Source: JASLEW01 sp963732005 (GTDB taxonomy: Bacteria; Acidobacteriota; Thermoanaerobaculia; Multivoradales; UBA5704). Taken from it: a DNA stretch of 64,000 bases. The stretch covers positions 1,701,766-1,765,765 of the forward strand of contig CAVSXT010000003.1 of assembly GCA_963732005.1 (NCBI GenBank), in the 5' to 3' direction. Position 1 is the first letter of the stretch, and the number at the start of each line of letters is the position of its first letter. The position numbers were made by a program, and so were the translations under genes. Shown piece by piece: positions 8,236 to 19,943 of this stretch. The notes beneath the pieces were generated by a model. It saw only the letters and a list, made by a program, of their open reading frames with translations. It searched no databases and was not told the origin of the DNA.

Positions 8236-9069
8236 ATGACCACTGCCGCCGACCCCTCCCACCGCCTCACCTACGGCAGCTATCTGCACGTGCCGGAGCT
8301 GCTGTCGCTGCAGCGCGAGCTGTCGCAGCCCGCGCATCACGACGAGCTGCTGTTCATCGTCAGCCACCAGGTCTACGAGCTGTGGTTCAAGCAGCTGCTG
8401 CACGAGATCGCCGCGGTGTGCGATTGGCTGGACCGCGACCAGCCGCTGCGCGCCGGCCAGCTGTTCGACCGCGTGCACGCCATCCTGCATCTGCTGATCG
8501 AGCAGATCCCGCTGCTCGAGACCATGTTCGCCGTGGATTTCGCCAAGTTCCGCGATCACCTGCGTCCGGCGAGCGGCTTCCAGTCGGTGCAGTTCCGCAA
8601 GCTCGAGTTCCTGTGCGGCGCCAAGAACCCGCGCCTGATCGATCGGGTGGGCGAGGACGAGGAGTCGCGCCGCGAGCTGGCCGAGGCGCTGCTGCAGCCC
8701 ACCCTTTACGATCACTTTTTGCGCCACCTGGCGCGCAGCGGCCTGCCCATCCCGGCGGCGGTGCTGGATCGCGACGCCAGCCAGCCGCACCAGGCCGACG
8801 ACGGCGTTGTCGATGCCCTGGTGCAGCTGTACCAGGAGTCCGGCCGGCATTACCCGCATTTCCGCCTCGCCGAGCACCTGCTGCAGCTCGACGAGAGCTT
8901 CGGGATCTGGCGCTTCCATCATGTCAAGATGGTCGAGCGGATGATCGGCTCGCGCGCCGGCACCGGCGGCTCGTCCGGCGCCAAATACCTGGCCTCGACC
9001 CTCGGCATGCGCTTCTTCCCCGAGATCTGGATGGTCCGCGACCGCCTCACCGCCGGCTACGGCGGCTGA
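8236..9069 (+). CDS. kynA: Tryptophan 2,3-dioxygenase
   Basis: A haem enzyme opening the indole ring of L-tryptophan to N-formylkynurenine, the first step of the kynurenine pathway. Family motifs are LTYGSYLHVPELLSLQ at the N-terminus (the substrate-side Tyr and helix), HHDELLFIVSHQVYELWFKQ with the distal His, and FRKLEFLCGAKN. Near the C-terminus, IWRFHHVKMVERMIGSRAGT has the proximal haem His and the carboxylate-binding Arg/Thr. GGSSGAKYL is the conserved end. Length (277) is typical. No other kynurenine gene is in the window. Confidence 0.95.
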   Translation: MTTAADPSHRLTYGSYLHVPELLSLQRELSQPAHHDELLFIVSHQVYELWFKQLLHEIAAVCDWLDRDQPLRAGQLFDRVHAILHLLIEQIPLLETMFAVDFAKFRDHLRPASGFQSVQFRKLEFLCGAKNPRLIDRVGEDEESRRELAEALLQPTLYDHFLRHLARSGLPIPAAVLDRDASQPHQADDGVVDALVQLYQESGRHYPHFRLAEHLLQLDESFGIWRFHHVKMVERMIGSRAGTGGSSGAKYLASTLGMRFFPEIWMVRDRLTAGYGG

Positions 9070-9116
9070 GCGCCGGAGGCTGCGAAAAGCCCCGGGTGCT
9101 CCTGAGGCTCCTGATG

Positions 9117-10055
9117 TCAGTCGCCGAGCAGGTCCGGGCTCGCCAGCAGGGCGCCCAGCAGCCGGCGCAGGTCCGCCGCGCCGGCCGCGGCGGCGGCGAG
9201 CACGTCGTCGTGGGTCAAGGCGCGCCCGCCGGGTTGCGCCAGGCGATCGGCGGGTGCTGTGGCGGTGGCGCCGGCGGCCTGGGCCGCGGCAACGTCCGCA
9301 ACGTCCCCAACGTCCGCCGCGATGCCGGCGGCCGGGTTGGCCACCAGCGACAGGGCGAGGCAGGCGACGCCCATCTGGCGGGCGGCGATGACCTCGAGCA
9401 CGGTGGACATCCCGACCAGGTCGCCGCCCAGGGCGCGCAGCATCCGCACCTCGGCCGGCGTCTCGTAGCTCGGTCCGAGCACGCCGGCGTAGACGGCGTC
9501 GCCGAGCGCCAGCCCCAGCTCGCCGGCCACCCGGCGGGCCAGGCCGGCGAGGCGCGGGTCGTAGGCGGCCGAGAGGTCGGGGAAGCGCGGCCCCCACTCT
9601 GGCGGCAGCTGGCCGCGCAGCGGGTTCTCGCCGGTCAGGTTGAGGTGATCGCGGATCAGCAGCAGCTCGCCCGGGCGCCGCGCGGCCTGCAGCGCGCCGC
9701 TGGCGTTGGTCAGGATCAGCACGCGCGCTCCGAGCTGGGCGGCCAGGCGCACCGGAAAGACCGTCTGCTGCGCGTCGTAGCCCTGGTAGGCATGCAGGCG
9801 CCCGCGGCAATACACCACGCGGCGCTCGGGCAGCGGCCGCAGCAGCTCCACCTGGTGGGGATGGCCGGCCAGCGGGTGGGCCGCGAACGGTAGGAAGTAC
9901 GACAGGTCGATCGGCCCGCGCTCCGGCTCCCCGAGATCGACGCCCAGGCCGGACCCGGAGATCAGCGCCACCTGCGGCCGCGCCCAGCCCAGGCCGTCCC
10001 AGGCCTCGACCGCCGTCTTCAACGATTCCGCCAGCTGGTCGGCGCTCGCGAGCAT
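9117..10055 (-). CDS. punA: Purine nucleoside phosphorylase (trimeric type)
   Basis: Cleaves purine nucleosides with phosphate to the base and ribose-1-phosphate. Seen are LISGSGLGVDL (phosphate loop), YCRGRLHAYQGYDA, LTNASGALQAARRPGELLLI, and GVLGPSYETPAEVRMLRALGG followed by VGMSTVLEVIAARQMG, the order of the PNP/MTAP family, PNP type. Near residues 230-262 an Ala-rich insert (DVGDVADVAAAQAAGATATA) interrupts the region before the last helix. The DNA there is a short degenerate tandem repeat. It lies alone on the minus strand between tryptophan dioxygenase and lysS. Confidence 0.92.
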   Translation of the reverse strand: MLASADQLAESLKTAVEAWDGLGWARPQVALISGSGLGVDLGEPERGPIDLSYFLPFAAHPLAGHPHQVELLRPLPERRVVYCRGRLHAYQGYDAQQTVFPVRLAAQLGARVLILTNASGALQAARRPGELLLIRDHLNLTGENPLRGQLPPEWGPRFPDLSAAYDPRLAGLARRVAGELGLALGDAVYAGVLGPSYETPAEVRMLRALGGDLVGMSTVLEVIAARQMGVACLALSLVANPAAGIAADVGDVADVAAAQAAGATATAPADRLAQPGGRALTHDDVLAAAAAGAADLRRLLGALLASPDLLGD

Positions 10056-10216
10056 GTGCCCCGGGATGCTATCAGCCCGGCGATGAGCTATCGTGTGCCC
10101 TCGCCCGGGCAGTAGGAGCTTTCCCGAGAGCCCGATTCCCGGACGAGATGATGACCGTAGAAGGGTGGACGGGGCCGGGCCTCCCTTCCCTGCCGGAGTC
10201 TGCCACCCGGAGGCGT

Positions 10217-11818
10217 ATGTCTGAGCTTGACGAACAGATCCAGAACCGCCGCGCCAAGCGCGAGCGCCTAGCCGCGGCTGGGGTTCCGGTCTATCCCCAT
10301 CGCTTCGACTGGAAGCTGCAGCCGGCCGAGGTCTGCTCGCACTATGGCGACCGCACCGCCGAGGAGCTCGACGCCGAGGCCGTCCGGTTGCAGGTGCCGG
10401 GGCGGGTGCGGGCGATCCGCGAGCACGGCAAGACCACCTTCCTGGACCTGCACGACGGCCGCGCCAAGTTGCAGCTGCTGGTGCGCAAGGACCACCTGCC
10501 CGACGCCGCCAGGCTGGTGCTCGAAAACCTGGACCTGGGCGACCTGGTCGGTGCCGCCGGCCTCCTGATGCGTACCCGCAAAGGCGAGCTAACGCTGCGC
10601 GTCGACGACCTGACCCTGCTCGCCAAGGCGCTGCGCCCGCTGCCCGAGAAGTGGCACGGTCTGGCCGACGTCGAGGCCCGCTACCGCCAGCGCTACCTGG
10701 ACCTCGCCACCAATCCGGAGTCGCGGCGGGTATTCGAGGTGCGGGCGGCGCTGGTGGCGGGCATCCGCGAGTTCCTCAAGAATCTCGACTTCCTCGAGGT
10801 CGAGACGCCGATGTTGCAGTTGGTCCCCAGTGGTGCAGCGGCGCGGCCGTTCGAAACACACCACAATGCCTTGAACCTCGACCTGTACCTGCGCATTGCG
10901 CCCGAGCTCTACCTCAAGCGCCTGCTTGTCGGCGGCATCCCGCGGGTCTACGAGATCAACCGCAATTTCCGCAACGAGGGCATCTCGACCCGCCACAATC
11001 CCGAGTTCACCATGCTCGAGTTCTACGCCGCCTATGCCGATTTCAGCGAGATGATGCGTTGGACCGAGGAGATGGTCAGTACCGTCGCCAAGCAGGTGCA
11101 GCCGCTGCTCAAGACAGCGAAGACGGCGGAGACGCTGGGAACATCGGAGTCGCTGGCCGACGAGCCTCCTGCCGCTTTCGGCGGCTCCAAGATCGACTTT
11201 GCCGTCCCGTGGCCACGCTACCGCGTTCGCGAGGCTCTGACCCAACTCGGCGGCGTCGACCCGGCGCGGCTCGAGGACGCGGCGGCGCTCGCCGAAGAGC
11301 TGGCGAAGCGCCTGCTGCCCAAGCCTCCCGGCGGCGGCTACGGCCATCTGCTGATGGCGCTGTTCGACCACCTGGTCGAACCGTACCTCGTGCAACCTAC
11401 GTTCATCCTCGAATATCCGGTCGAGGTCTCGCCGCTCGCCAAGCAGCTAAAGGGCGACCCGCGCTTCACCGAGCGCTTCGAGCTCTACGCCGGTGGAATG
11501 GAGATCGCGAACGGCTTCAGCGAGCTCAACGACCCGGACGCGCAGGCCGAGCGCTTCCGCCAGCAGGTCGCGGCGCGCGAGCACGGTGACGCCGAGGCCC
11601 AGGTCCCTGACCATGACTACGTGCGGGCGCTGCAGTACGGCATGCCGCCGGCCGGCGGCTGCGGCCTCGGCATCGACCGCCTGACCATGCTGTTCACCGG
11701 CCGCGCCTCGATCCGCGACGTGATCCTGTTCCCGCTGCTGCGTCCCGAGGCCTTGGGCACCGCTCGCGCCGCCCCAGGCGGTACTCAAGATGATCCGCTT
11801 GGCGGAGAATTGTATTGA
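10217..11818 (+). CDS. lysS: Lysyl-tRNA synthetase, class II
   Basis: Charges tRNA-Lys with lysine. The N-terminal OB-fold anticodon-binding domain (about residues 45-150) contains GRVRAIREHGKTTFLDL. The catalytic core follows: motif 1 region YRQRYLDLATNPESRRVF, motif 2 RVYEINRNFRNEGISTRHNP, and motif 3 GCGLGIDRLTMLFTG. The frame opens at 10148, but the ATG at 10217 (MSELDEQIQNRRAKRERL, the usual family start) with GGAGG just upstream is preferred. An insert near residue 290-320 (KTAKTAETLGTSESLADEP) enlarges the protein to 533 residues. Confidence 0.95.
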   Translation: MSELDEQIQNRRAKRERLAAAGVPVYPHRFDWKLQPAEVCSHYGDRTAEELDAEAVRLQVPGRVRAIREHGKTTFLDLHDGRAKLQLLVRKDHLPDAARLVLENLDLGDLVGAAGLLMRTRKGELTLRVDDLTLLAKALRPLPEKWHGLADVEARYRQRYLDLATNPESRRVFEVRAALVAGIREFLKNLDFLEVETPMLQLVPSGAAARPFETHHNALNLDLYLRIAPELYLKRLLVGGIPRVYEINRNFRNEGISTRHNPEFTMLEFYAAYADFSEMMRWTEEMVSTVAKQVQPLLKTAKTAETLGTSESLADEPPAAFGGSKIDFAVPWPRYRVREALTQLGGVDPARLEDAAALAEELAKRLLPKPPGGGYGHLLMALFDHLVEPYLVQPTFILEYPVEVSPLAKQLKGDPRFTERFELYAGGMEIANGFSELNDPDAQAERFRQQVAAREHGDAEAQVPDHDYVRALQYGMPPAGGCGLGIDRLTMLFTGRASIRDVILFPLLRPEALGTARAAPGGTQDDPLGGELY

Positions 11819-11888
11819 TGATGGAAGGTGCCATCGGCGACGCAGCGGGCGGCAGTCGAGATCCCGCCGCCGGCGCTCGGGGCGAGCC

Positions 11889-13109
11889 GTGACCGCGGGC
11901 GGTGCCCGCGCCTCCCGGCTGCTGCTGCGCCGAATGCCACTGCCGGCGATGCTCGCCCTGCGCTACCTGCGCAGCACCCGCCGCGACGCCTTCGCCAGCT
12001 TCCTGTCGGCGGTGGCGGCGCTCGGCATCGCCCTCGGCGTCACCGCCCTGGTGCTGTCGCTGGCGGTGATCTCCGGCTTCCAGGAGGCGCTGCGCGGCGA
12101 GCTGCTCGGGCGCACGCCGCAGCTGCTGGTCGACCTGCCGCCCGGCCTCGGCCTCGCCGCGGCGCAGGCGGCGCGCGAGGTGGTGCGGCGGGCGCCGGGA
12201 GTGACCGGCGCGCAGCTGCAGGTGCGCGGCGGCGGCTGGGTGGTGGACCGGGGTAAGGTCCACGCCGTCGAGCTGATCGGTTTCGAGGGCAGGGTGCCGC
12301 GTTCCTTCCCGGGTGCCGCCGGCGGTCCCGAGGGCCTCTACCTGCCGGTGTCGCTCGCCGAGCGCTGGGGCCTGGTGCCGGGCGCCGGCGTGTCGCTGGT
12401 GTCGCCGCGGCCCACCCTGACGCCGCTCGGGCCGCAGCCGCGCCTGCGCACGCTGCCGCTCGCCGGCACCTATCGCAGCGGCCGGGCGCAGGAGGACCGC
12501 GAGCGCGCCGCGCTGCCGCGCGCCGTCGCCGAGACGCTGCTCGGCGGCGGCGAGCGCCAGATCGAGGTGGCGGCCGCCGACCTCGACGCGGCGACGGCGG
12601 TCGCGGCGCGGCTGCCGCCGCTGCTGCCCGCGGGCAGCCAGGTGCGCACCTGGAAGGAGCTCAACCGGCCGCTGCTGTTCGCCCTGCGGCTCGAAAAGGT
12701 GATGATGTTCGTGGCGGTGTCGCTGATCGTGCTGGTGGCGGCGCTGGCCCTGGTCGCGGACCTGGCACTGATCATCTCGAGCAAGCGGGCGGAGATCGGC
12801 ATGCTGGCGACGATGGGCGCCACACCGGCGGCGCTGCGCCGCGCCTTCGTGCTGCTGGGCGGCCTGGTGGCCGGCAGCGGCATCCTGCTCGGCACCCTGC
12901 TCGGCGTCGGCGGCGCCCTGGTGCTCGACCGCTACCGGCTGGTGCCGGTGCCGGGCCGGGTCTACTTCCTGGATTACGTGCCGTTCCTGGTCAAGCCGTT
13001 CGACCTGGCGCTGGTGCTGCTGCTCACCCTCGCCCTGGCGCTGGGCTCGGCGCTCTATGCCGCGCAGCGCGCCGCCACGCTGGACCCCATCCAGGCGCTG
13101 CGGCGATGA
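11889..13109 (+). CDS. lolC: LolC/LolE-type lipoprotein-releasing permease
   Basis: Inner-membrane permease of the LolCDE-type ABC system that extracts lipoproteins for transfer to the outer membrane. It has the expected layout: N-terminal ALRYLRSTRRDAFASFL and a first membrane helix (ALGIALGVTALVLSLAVISGF), a periplasmic domain of about 200 residues, then three C-terminal helices with the FtsX-type sequence ALVADLALIISSKRAEIGML. GTG 11889 follows a GGGGCGAG stretch; ATG 11934 (MPLPAMLALRY) is an equally plausible start. The gene runs into lolD. Confidence 0.88.
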   Translation: MTAGGARASRLLLRRMPLPAMLALRYLRSTRRDAFASFLSAVAALGIALGVTALVLSLAVISGFQEALRGELLGRTPQLLVDLPPGLGLAAAQAAREVVRRAPGVTGAQLQVRGGGWVVDRGKVHAVELIGFEGRVPRSFPGAAGGPEGLYLPVSLAERWGLVPGAGVSLVSPRPTLTPLGPQPRLRTLPLAGTYRSGRAQEDRERAALPRAVAETLLGGGERQIEVAAADLDAATAVAARLPPLLPAGSQVRTWKELNRPLLFALRLEKVMMFVAVSLIVLVAALALVADLALIISSKRAEIGMLATMGATPAALRRAFVLLGGLVAGSGILLGTLLGVGGALVLDRYRLVPVPGRVYFLDYVPFLVKPFDLALVLLLTLALALGSALYAAQRAATLDPIQALRR

Positions 13110-13125
13110 GCGCGCCGGGCTCCCC

Positions 13126-13818
13126 ATGAGCGTCACCCTGCTGGCCCGCGGCCTGACCAAGACCTATCAGGACGGCGAACGGCGGGTGCCGGTGCTCAGG
13201 GGCGTCGACCTGACCGTCGAGCCCGGCCAGCTGGTGGCGGTGGTCGGACCCTCGGGCTCCGGCAAGTCCACGCTGCTGCACCTGCTCGGCGCCCTGGACT
13301 GGCCCGATGCCGGCTCGGTCGAGGTCGACGGTAAGCCGCTCGCCGGCCTCTCGGGAGGACAGCTGGCGTCCTTTCGGAACCACACCATCGGCTTCGTCTT
13401 CCAGTTCCACCAGCTGCTGCCCGACTTCACCGCGCTCGAAAACGTCATGCTGCCCGGCCGCATCGCCGGCCTGCCGCCGCGCGCGGTGCGCGACCGGGCG
13501 GACTCGCTCTTGGCGGAGGTGGGCCTCGCCGAGCGCCTGGACCATTTCCCCAGCGAGCTCTCCGGCGGCGAGCGCCAGCGGGTGGCGCTGTGCCGCGCCC
13601 TGGCGCTGTCGCCGCCGCTGCTGCTCGCCGACGAGCCCACCGGCAACCTCGACCCGGCGAGCGGCGACCAGGTCTTCGCGCTGCTGCTCGAGATGCAGGC
13701 CCGCCACCGCACCACGGCGGTGCTGGTGACCCACAATCCGGCCATCGCCGCGCGTTGCGGCGCGGTGCAGCGCCTCGAGGGCGGCGTGCTGCGCCCGGAA
13801 GGGGCGCCGGCCGCCTGA
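13126..13818 (+). CDS. lolD: Lipoprotein-releasing ABC transporter ATPase LolD
   Basis: ATPase partner of the preceding permease, cytoplasmic face. It has Walker A GPSGSGKST, Q-loop region GFVFQFHQLLPDF (typical of LolD/MacB-type ATPases), the signature LSGGERQRVALCRAL and Walker B LLLADEPTGNLD with a downstream switch His in VLVTHNP. The ATG at 13126 (MSVTLLARGLTKTYQDGERRV) sits 16 bases after the permease stop and gives 230 residues, the usual length. An earlier in-frame start would overlap the permease. Confidence 0.94.
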   Translation: MSVTLLARGLTKTYQDGERRVPVLRGVDLTVEPGQLVAVVGPSGSGKSTLLHLLGALDWPDAGSVEVDGKPLAGLSGGQLASFRNHTIGFVFQFHQLLPDFTALENVMLPGRIAGLPPRAVRDRADSLLAEVGLAERLDHFPSELSGGERQRVALCRALALSPPLLLADEPTGNLDPASGDQVFALLLEMQARHRTTAVLVTHNPAIAARCGAVQRLEGGVLRPEGAPAA

Positions 13819-13939
13819 GCGCCGGCCGGCGGGACCGGCGCGCGCGCCGGGCGAGCGAGTTGCATGGAACCCCTTGCGGAGCGCTCATGGAACCACTCGG
13901 GAGACAGCCTGTGCGCGGCCGGGAAGGGGCGCGGCGGTG
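13819..13939. other. Spacer lolD-clpC
   Basis: A GC-rich inverted repeat (GCGCCGGCCGGCGGGACCGG region, about 13821-13850) lies directly after lolD. It could end the lol transcript, but no T-run follows, so any role as a terminator is weak. Confidence 0.3.
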
Positions 13940-13948
13940 TGCTAGAAT
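13938..13948 (+). promoter_or_regulatory. Extended -10 promoter element before clpC
   Basis: TGCTAGAAT (13940-13948) fits the extended -10 pattern TGnTATAAT with one mismatch and lies 39 bases before the clpC start. No convincing -35 hexamer was found, which is acceptable for extended -10 promoters. It stands out in an otherwise very GC-rich spacer. Confidence 0.4.
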
Positions 13949-13986
13949 CCAGTGGTTTGAAGGCCGAATAGAAGGGGTCCGTTCGT

Positions 13987-16410
<2,424 letters not shown>

Positions 16411-16526
16411 TGCGCCGCGCTCGCGCCGGGCAGCTCCCTCGATATACCCCAACGGGCTATCGACGAACGTCGCTATAGGCGCCGATCATCGCCGGATGGC
16501 CTGAAAGAGAGCGAGGCAGAAACGAG

Positions 16527-19265
16527 ATGACGTCCGATCCTTTGCCGGCAAAGCCATGCAGCGTCCGTCGCGGCCTGTCGCTGGCGATGCTGTCATGGAT
16601 GATCGCCAGCGGCCTGCCGCTGCTCGCCGCCGCCCCAACCTCGCCAACCCCGCCAACATCGCCGGCTCCCGCCGCGACTCCCGCGACTCCCGAACCGCCG
16701 CCCGCGGACAGCAATGAGGTGACGCCGGCCTCGCCGGCGCCGCCCGTCGTGCCGCTGCTGACCCCGGCTCCCCCGGCGCCGGCCGCGCCGGCACCGGGCC
16801 AGGGATCGGCTGGCGGCGGGAGGAACGCCGGCCCGGCCGGCGCCGGGCGCCCGCCCGAGACCGGAGGGGTGGCGCCGAACGTCGACGGCAAGAAGATCGC
16901 GGCGCTCGAGTTCAAGGGGCTGAAGACCCTCTCCGAGGAGACGCTGCTGTACTACCTCGGGCTCGAGATCGGCCAGACGCTGGACGAGGCGAGCCTGAAC
17001 CGGGCGATCAAGTCGCTGTGGGACCGCGGCCTGGTGGACGATCTCAGGGTCGACGCTTCGCCGGCGGGCACCGCCGGCGGCATCAAGCTGACCATCACCG
17101 TGCAGGAGCGCCCGATCCTGAAATCCATCGATTACGAGGGTCTCAAGCGGCTGTCGAAGACCGACATCCAGGACAAGATCGCCACCCAGCGCATCAAGGT
17201 GCACGAGGGCGAGCCGATGAGCCTCGGCGAGCTGCAACGTGTCAAGACGCTGATCGAGGACCTGTATCGCGAGAAGGGCTTCCGCTTCGCGCAGGCGAGC
17301 TACACCGTCCAGGACCTGACCGGCAACGACAAGAAGGTGGTGTTCAAGGTCGACGAGGGCGACCGCGTGCGCATCGCCAAGATCAACTTCACCGGCAATC
17401 ACGTCATCGGCGGCCTGCGGCTGCGCTTCGCGATGAAGGACACCAAGGAATCGAACATCGTCTACCGGCTGATGAAGAAGGATGTCTACGATCCCGCCAA
17501 GCTGCAGGAGGATCTGGACAAGGTGCGCGACCTGTACCACAGCGAGGGCTACAAGAACGTCGCCATCGGCGAGCCCACCATCGAGGTCAAGGCCAAGCAC
17601 CCGAACGCCGCCCCCAAGGACCAGCAACGGCGGATGTTCATCACCATCCCGGTCGAGGAGAACGATCGCTGGACGCTGGGCCAGATCTCGCTCGACGGCA
17701 ACAAGATCTATCCCGACGCCGCGCTGATGCGCGCTTTCTCGATCAAGCCCGGCGCCTGGCTGCGCTCGAAGGTGATCGAGGACCAGGTCAAGAAGGTCAC
17801 CGACACCTATCACAACACCGGCTACGTCTACGCCCGCGTCGATCCCGAGATGATCGAGCGTCCCGGCCACGTCGCCGACCTGGTGGTGCACATCTCCGAG
17901 GGCGAGCAGTTCAAGGTCGGCCGCATCGAGTTCTCCGGCAACGACCGCACCCGCGACAAGGTGCTGCGCCGCGAGGTGCGGCTGTACGAGGGCGGGTTGG
18001 TGAACATCGCGGCGGTCAAGAACAGCGTCATCAAGATCAATCAGCTGGGTTACTTCAAGCTCGACGAGGAAGACCCCGTCGACATCGAGACCAACAGCGA
18101 GAAGAAGGAAGTGAACCTGGTGTTCAAGGGCCGGGAGGCGAACCGCACCGAGCTGCAGTTCGGCGGCGGCTGGAGCGAGATCGACGGCTTCTTCGTCCAG
18201 TTCTCGGTCAGCACCAAGAACTTCCTTGGCCGCGGCGAGCAGGTGGGGGTGTCGGTGCAGACCGGGCGCTACCGCAAGCTCTACGACTTCACCTACAGCG
18301 TGCCCTGGTGGCGGGACAAGCCGCAGAGCATCGGCTTCCGCGCCTTCGACTCCGACCTCGACTACCAGGCCGCCGGCGTCACCGGCGAGCTGGCCGCGGA
18401 GTACATCCAGAAGGCCAAGGGCGTGACGCTGACCTACGGCCGCAACCTCGGCCTGTTCAACCAGGCGAGCATCGCCTACACCTACTCGCGCAACGAGGAC
18501 TCCGAGGGCCTGTTGACGCCGCTGGCCAACGGCACCCTCGGGGTCGGCAGCGCCATACCGACGTTCTTCATCAACACCTCGTCGATCAAGCCGGCTTGGA
18601 GCTACGACAGCCGCAACGATCCCTTCGAGCCGGTCCGCGGCCTCAAGATGTCGGCCTCGCTCGAGTACGGCGGCGGTCCGCTCGGCGGCAACGACGACTT
18701 CCTGCGGCCGGACCTCGGCTTCAGCATCTTCGCGCCGGTCACCACCACCGGCCTCAAGACGGTGTTCGCCGTCAACGCCCAGGTTGGCATGCTGCGCTCC
18801 ACCTCGGGCCGGCCGCTGTCGCCGCTCGAGTACTACTTCCTGGGCGGCGAGAACAGCATCCGCGGCATGCGCTTCCGCTCGGTGACGGTGCGCGACGACC
18901 AGGGCAATCCGATCTTCGACGAGGTCGGCGCCGGCGTCGGCGGCGACAAGTACCTGCAATACAACGTCGAGTACCATTTCCTCGCCGGCGGGCCGTTCCG
19001 TATCGTGTTGTTCAACGACGGCGGCAACGTCTACGGCTGCACCAAGCTGCTGCCGACCGCCAACACCTCCATCCCGCAGGCCTGCGCTCCCGGCCACGAT
19101 CAGAGCTTCGACCTGGCCCACTTGCGCTACACTGCGGGCGTCGAGCTGCGGGTGCTGATCCCGCTGTTCGGCGCGCCGTTGCGGTTCATCTACTCGAAGA
19201 ACCTGCGCCCGGAGCCGTTCGACGAGTTCGAGACCTTCCAGTTCAGCATCGGGACGAGCTTCTAG
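16527..19265 (+). CDS. bamA: Outer membrane protein assembly factor BamA
   Basis: Omp85-family barrel that inserts beta-barrel proteins in the outer membrane. A signal peptide (RRGLSLAMLSWMIASGLPLL, cut near AAAP) is followed by an unusual Pro/Ala/Thr-rich linker of about 80 residues. Next come POTRA repeats (about 125-530; for example IAALEFKGLKTLSEETLLYY, FKVGRIEFSGNDRTRDKVL) and the C-terminal barrel with the signature GGENSIRGMRFRS (VRGF/Y-type motif) ending FQFSIGTSF, an aromatic-terminal outer-membrane signal. At 912 residues it is longer than usual because of the linker. skp and the lipid A genes follow, forming the standard envelope cluster. Confidence 0.95.
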   Translation: MTSDPLPAKPCSVRRGLSLAMLSWMIASGLPLLAAAPTSPTPPTSPAPAATPATPEPPPADSNEVTPASPAPPVVPLLTPAPPAPAAPAPGQGSAGGGRNAGPAGAGRPPETGGVAPNVDGKKIAALEFKGLKTLSEETLLYYLGLEIGQTLDEASLNRAIKSLWDRGLVDDLRVDASPAGTAGGIKLTITVQERPILKSIDYEGLKRLSKTDIQDKIATQRIKVHEGEPMSLGELQRVKTLIEDLYREKGFRFAQASYTVQDLTGNDKKVVFKVDEGDRVRIAKINFTGNHVIGGLRLRFAMKDTKESNIVYRLMKKDVYDPAKLQEDLDKVRDLYHSEGYKNVAIGEPTIEVKAKHPNAAPKDQQRRMFITIPVEENDRWTLGQISLDGNKIYPDAALMRAFSIKPGAWLRSKVIEDQVKKVTDTYHNTGYVYARVDPEMIERPGHVADLVVHISEGEQFKVGRIEFSGNDRTRDKVLRREVRLYEGGLVNIAAVKNSVIKINQLGYFKLDEEDPVDIETNSEKKEVNLVFKGREANRTELQFGGGWSEIDGFFVQFSVSTKNFLGRGEQVGVSVQTGRYRKLYDFTYSVPWWRDKPQSIGFRAFDSDLDYQAAGVTGELAAEYIQKAKGVTLTYGRNLGLFNQASIAYTYSRNEDSEGLLTPLANGTLGVGSAIPTFFINTSSIKPAWSYDSRNDPFEPVRGLKMSASLEYGGGPLGGNDDFLRPDLGFSIFAPVTTTGLKTVFAVNAQVGMLRSTSGRPLSPLEYYFLGGENSIRGMRFRSVTVRDDQGNPIFDEVGAGVGGDKYLQYNVEYHFLAGGPFRIVLFNDGGNVYGCTKLLPTANTSIPQACAPGHDQSFDLAHLRYTAGVELRVLIPLFGAPLRFIYSKNLRPEPFDEFETFQFSIGTSF

Positions 19266-19319
19266 CGCGGCTCCCGGCGGCTGCACGGGGGACCGGCTTT
19301 TCAAAAAAGGAATGAATCT

Positions 19320-19940
19320 ATGCCTCTCTGCGCACGTTTCAGCAAAACCGTAACCGCCGCCGCCACCGGGGTGGCACTGGCGGCGCTCGGCCTGCTGCCG
19401 GTGCGGGCGGCGCAGGCGGCGCCCGCCGCCGGCGCCGGACCCGCCGGCGCGGCGGCCACGGCCCCGGCCGGCGGCACTGGCGGCTCGCTCCGCATCGCGG
19501 TGATCGATACCGAGAAGATCCTGCTCTCCTCGGCAGCAGGCAAGAAGGCGATCGCCGAGCTCAAGAAGGCCCAGGAGGCGAAGGAGGCCGAGCTGAAGTT
19601 CAAGCAGCAGGAGATCAAGGAGCTGCAGGACAAGATGACCCAGGGCCGCCTGTCGCTCGCCCAGGACAAGCTGACCGAGATGCAGAAGGAGCTCGAGGAC
19701 CGGGAGATCGCGCTGCGCCGGCTGTCGGACGACGCCACCCGCGAGCTCAACAAGAAGAAGGACGACCTGCTCGGCGGCATCGACGAGAAGGTGATGCCGG
19801 TGATCAACCAGATCGGCCACGAGCAGGGCTACACCATGATCTTCCGCAAGTTCGAGAGCGGCCTGATCTACGCCGACGACGCCATCGACATCACCCCTTC
19901 CGTCATCCAGCGCCTGGATGCTGCGGCGGCCGCAAAGTAA
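19320..19940 (+). CDS. skp: Periplasmic chaperone Skp/OmpH
   Basis: Periplasmic chaperone that holds unfolded outer-membrane proteins on the way to BamA. It has a signal peptide (FSKTVTAAATGVALAALGLL) and an Ala/Gly-rich linker. The OmpH core starts at IAVIDTEKILLSSAAGKKAI and goes into a long charged coiled coil (KEAELKFKQQEIKELQDKM), ending in the small body domain (MPVINQIGHEQGYTMIF). AAGGAA lies seven to twelve bases before the ATG. It is placed between bamA and lpxD as in most Gram-negative bacteria. Confidence 0.93.
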   Translation: MPLCARFSKTVTAAATGVALAALGLLPVRAAQAAPAAGAGPAGAAATAPAGGTGGSLRIAVIDTEKILLSSAAGKKAIAELKKAQEAKEAELKFKQQEIKELQDKMTQGRLSLAQDKLTEMQKELEDREIALRRLSDDATRELNKKKDDLLGGIDEKVMPVINQIGHEQGYTMIFRKFESGLIYADDAIDITPSVIQRLDAAAAAK

Positions 19941-19943
19941 GCC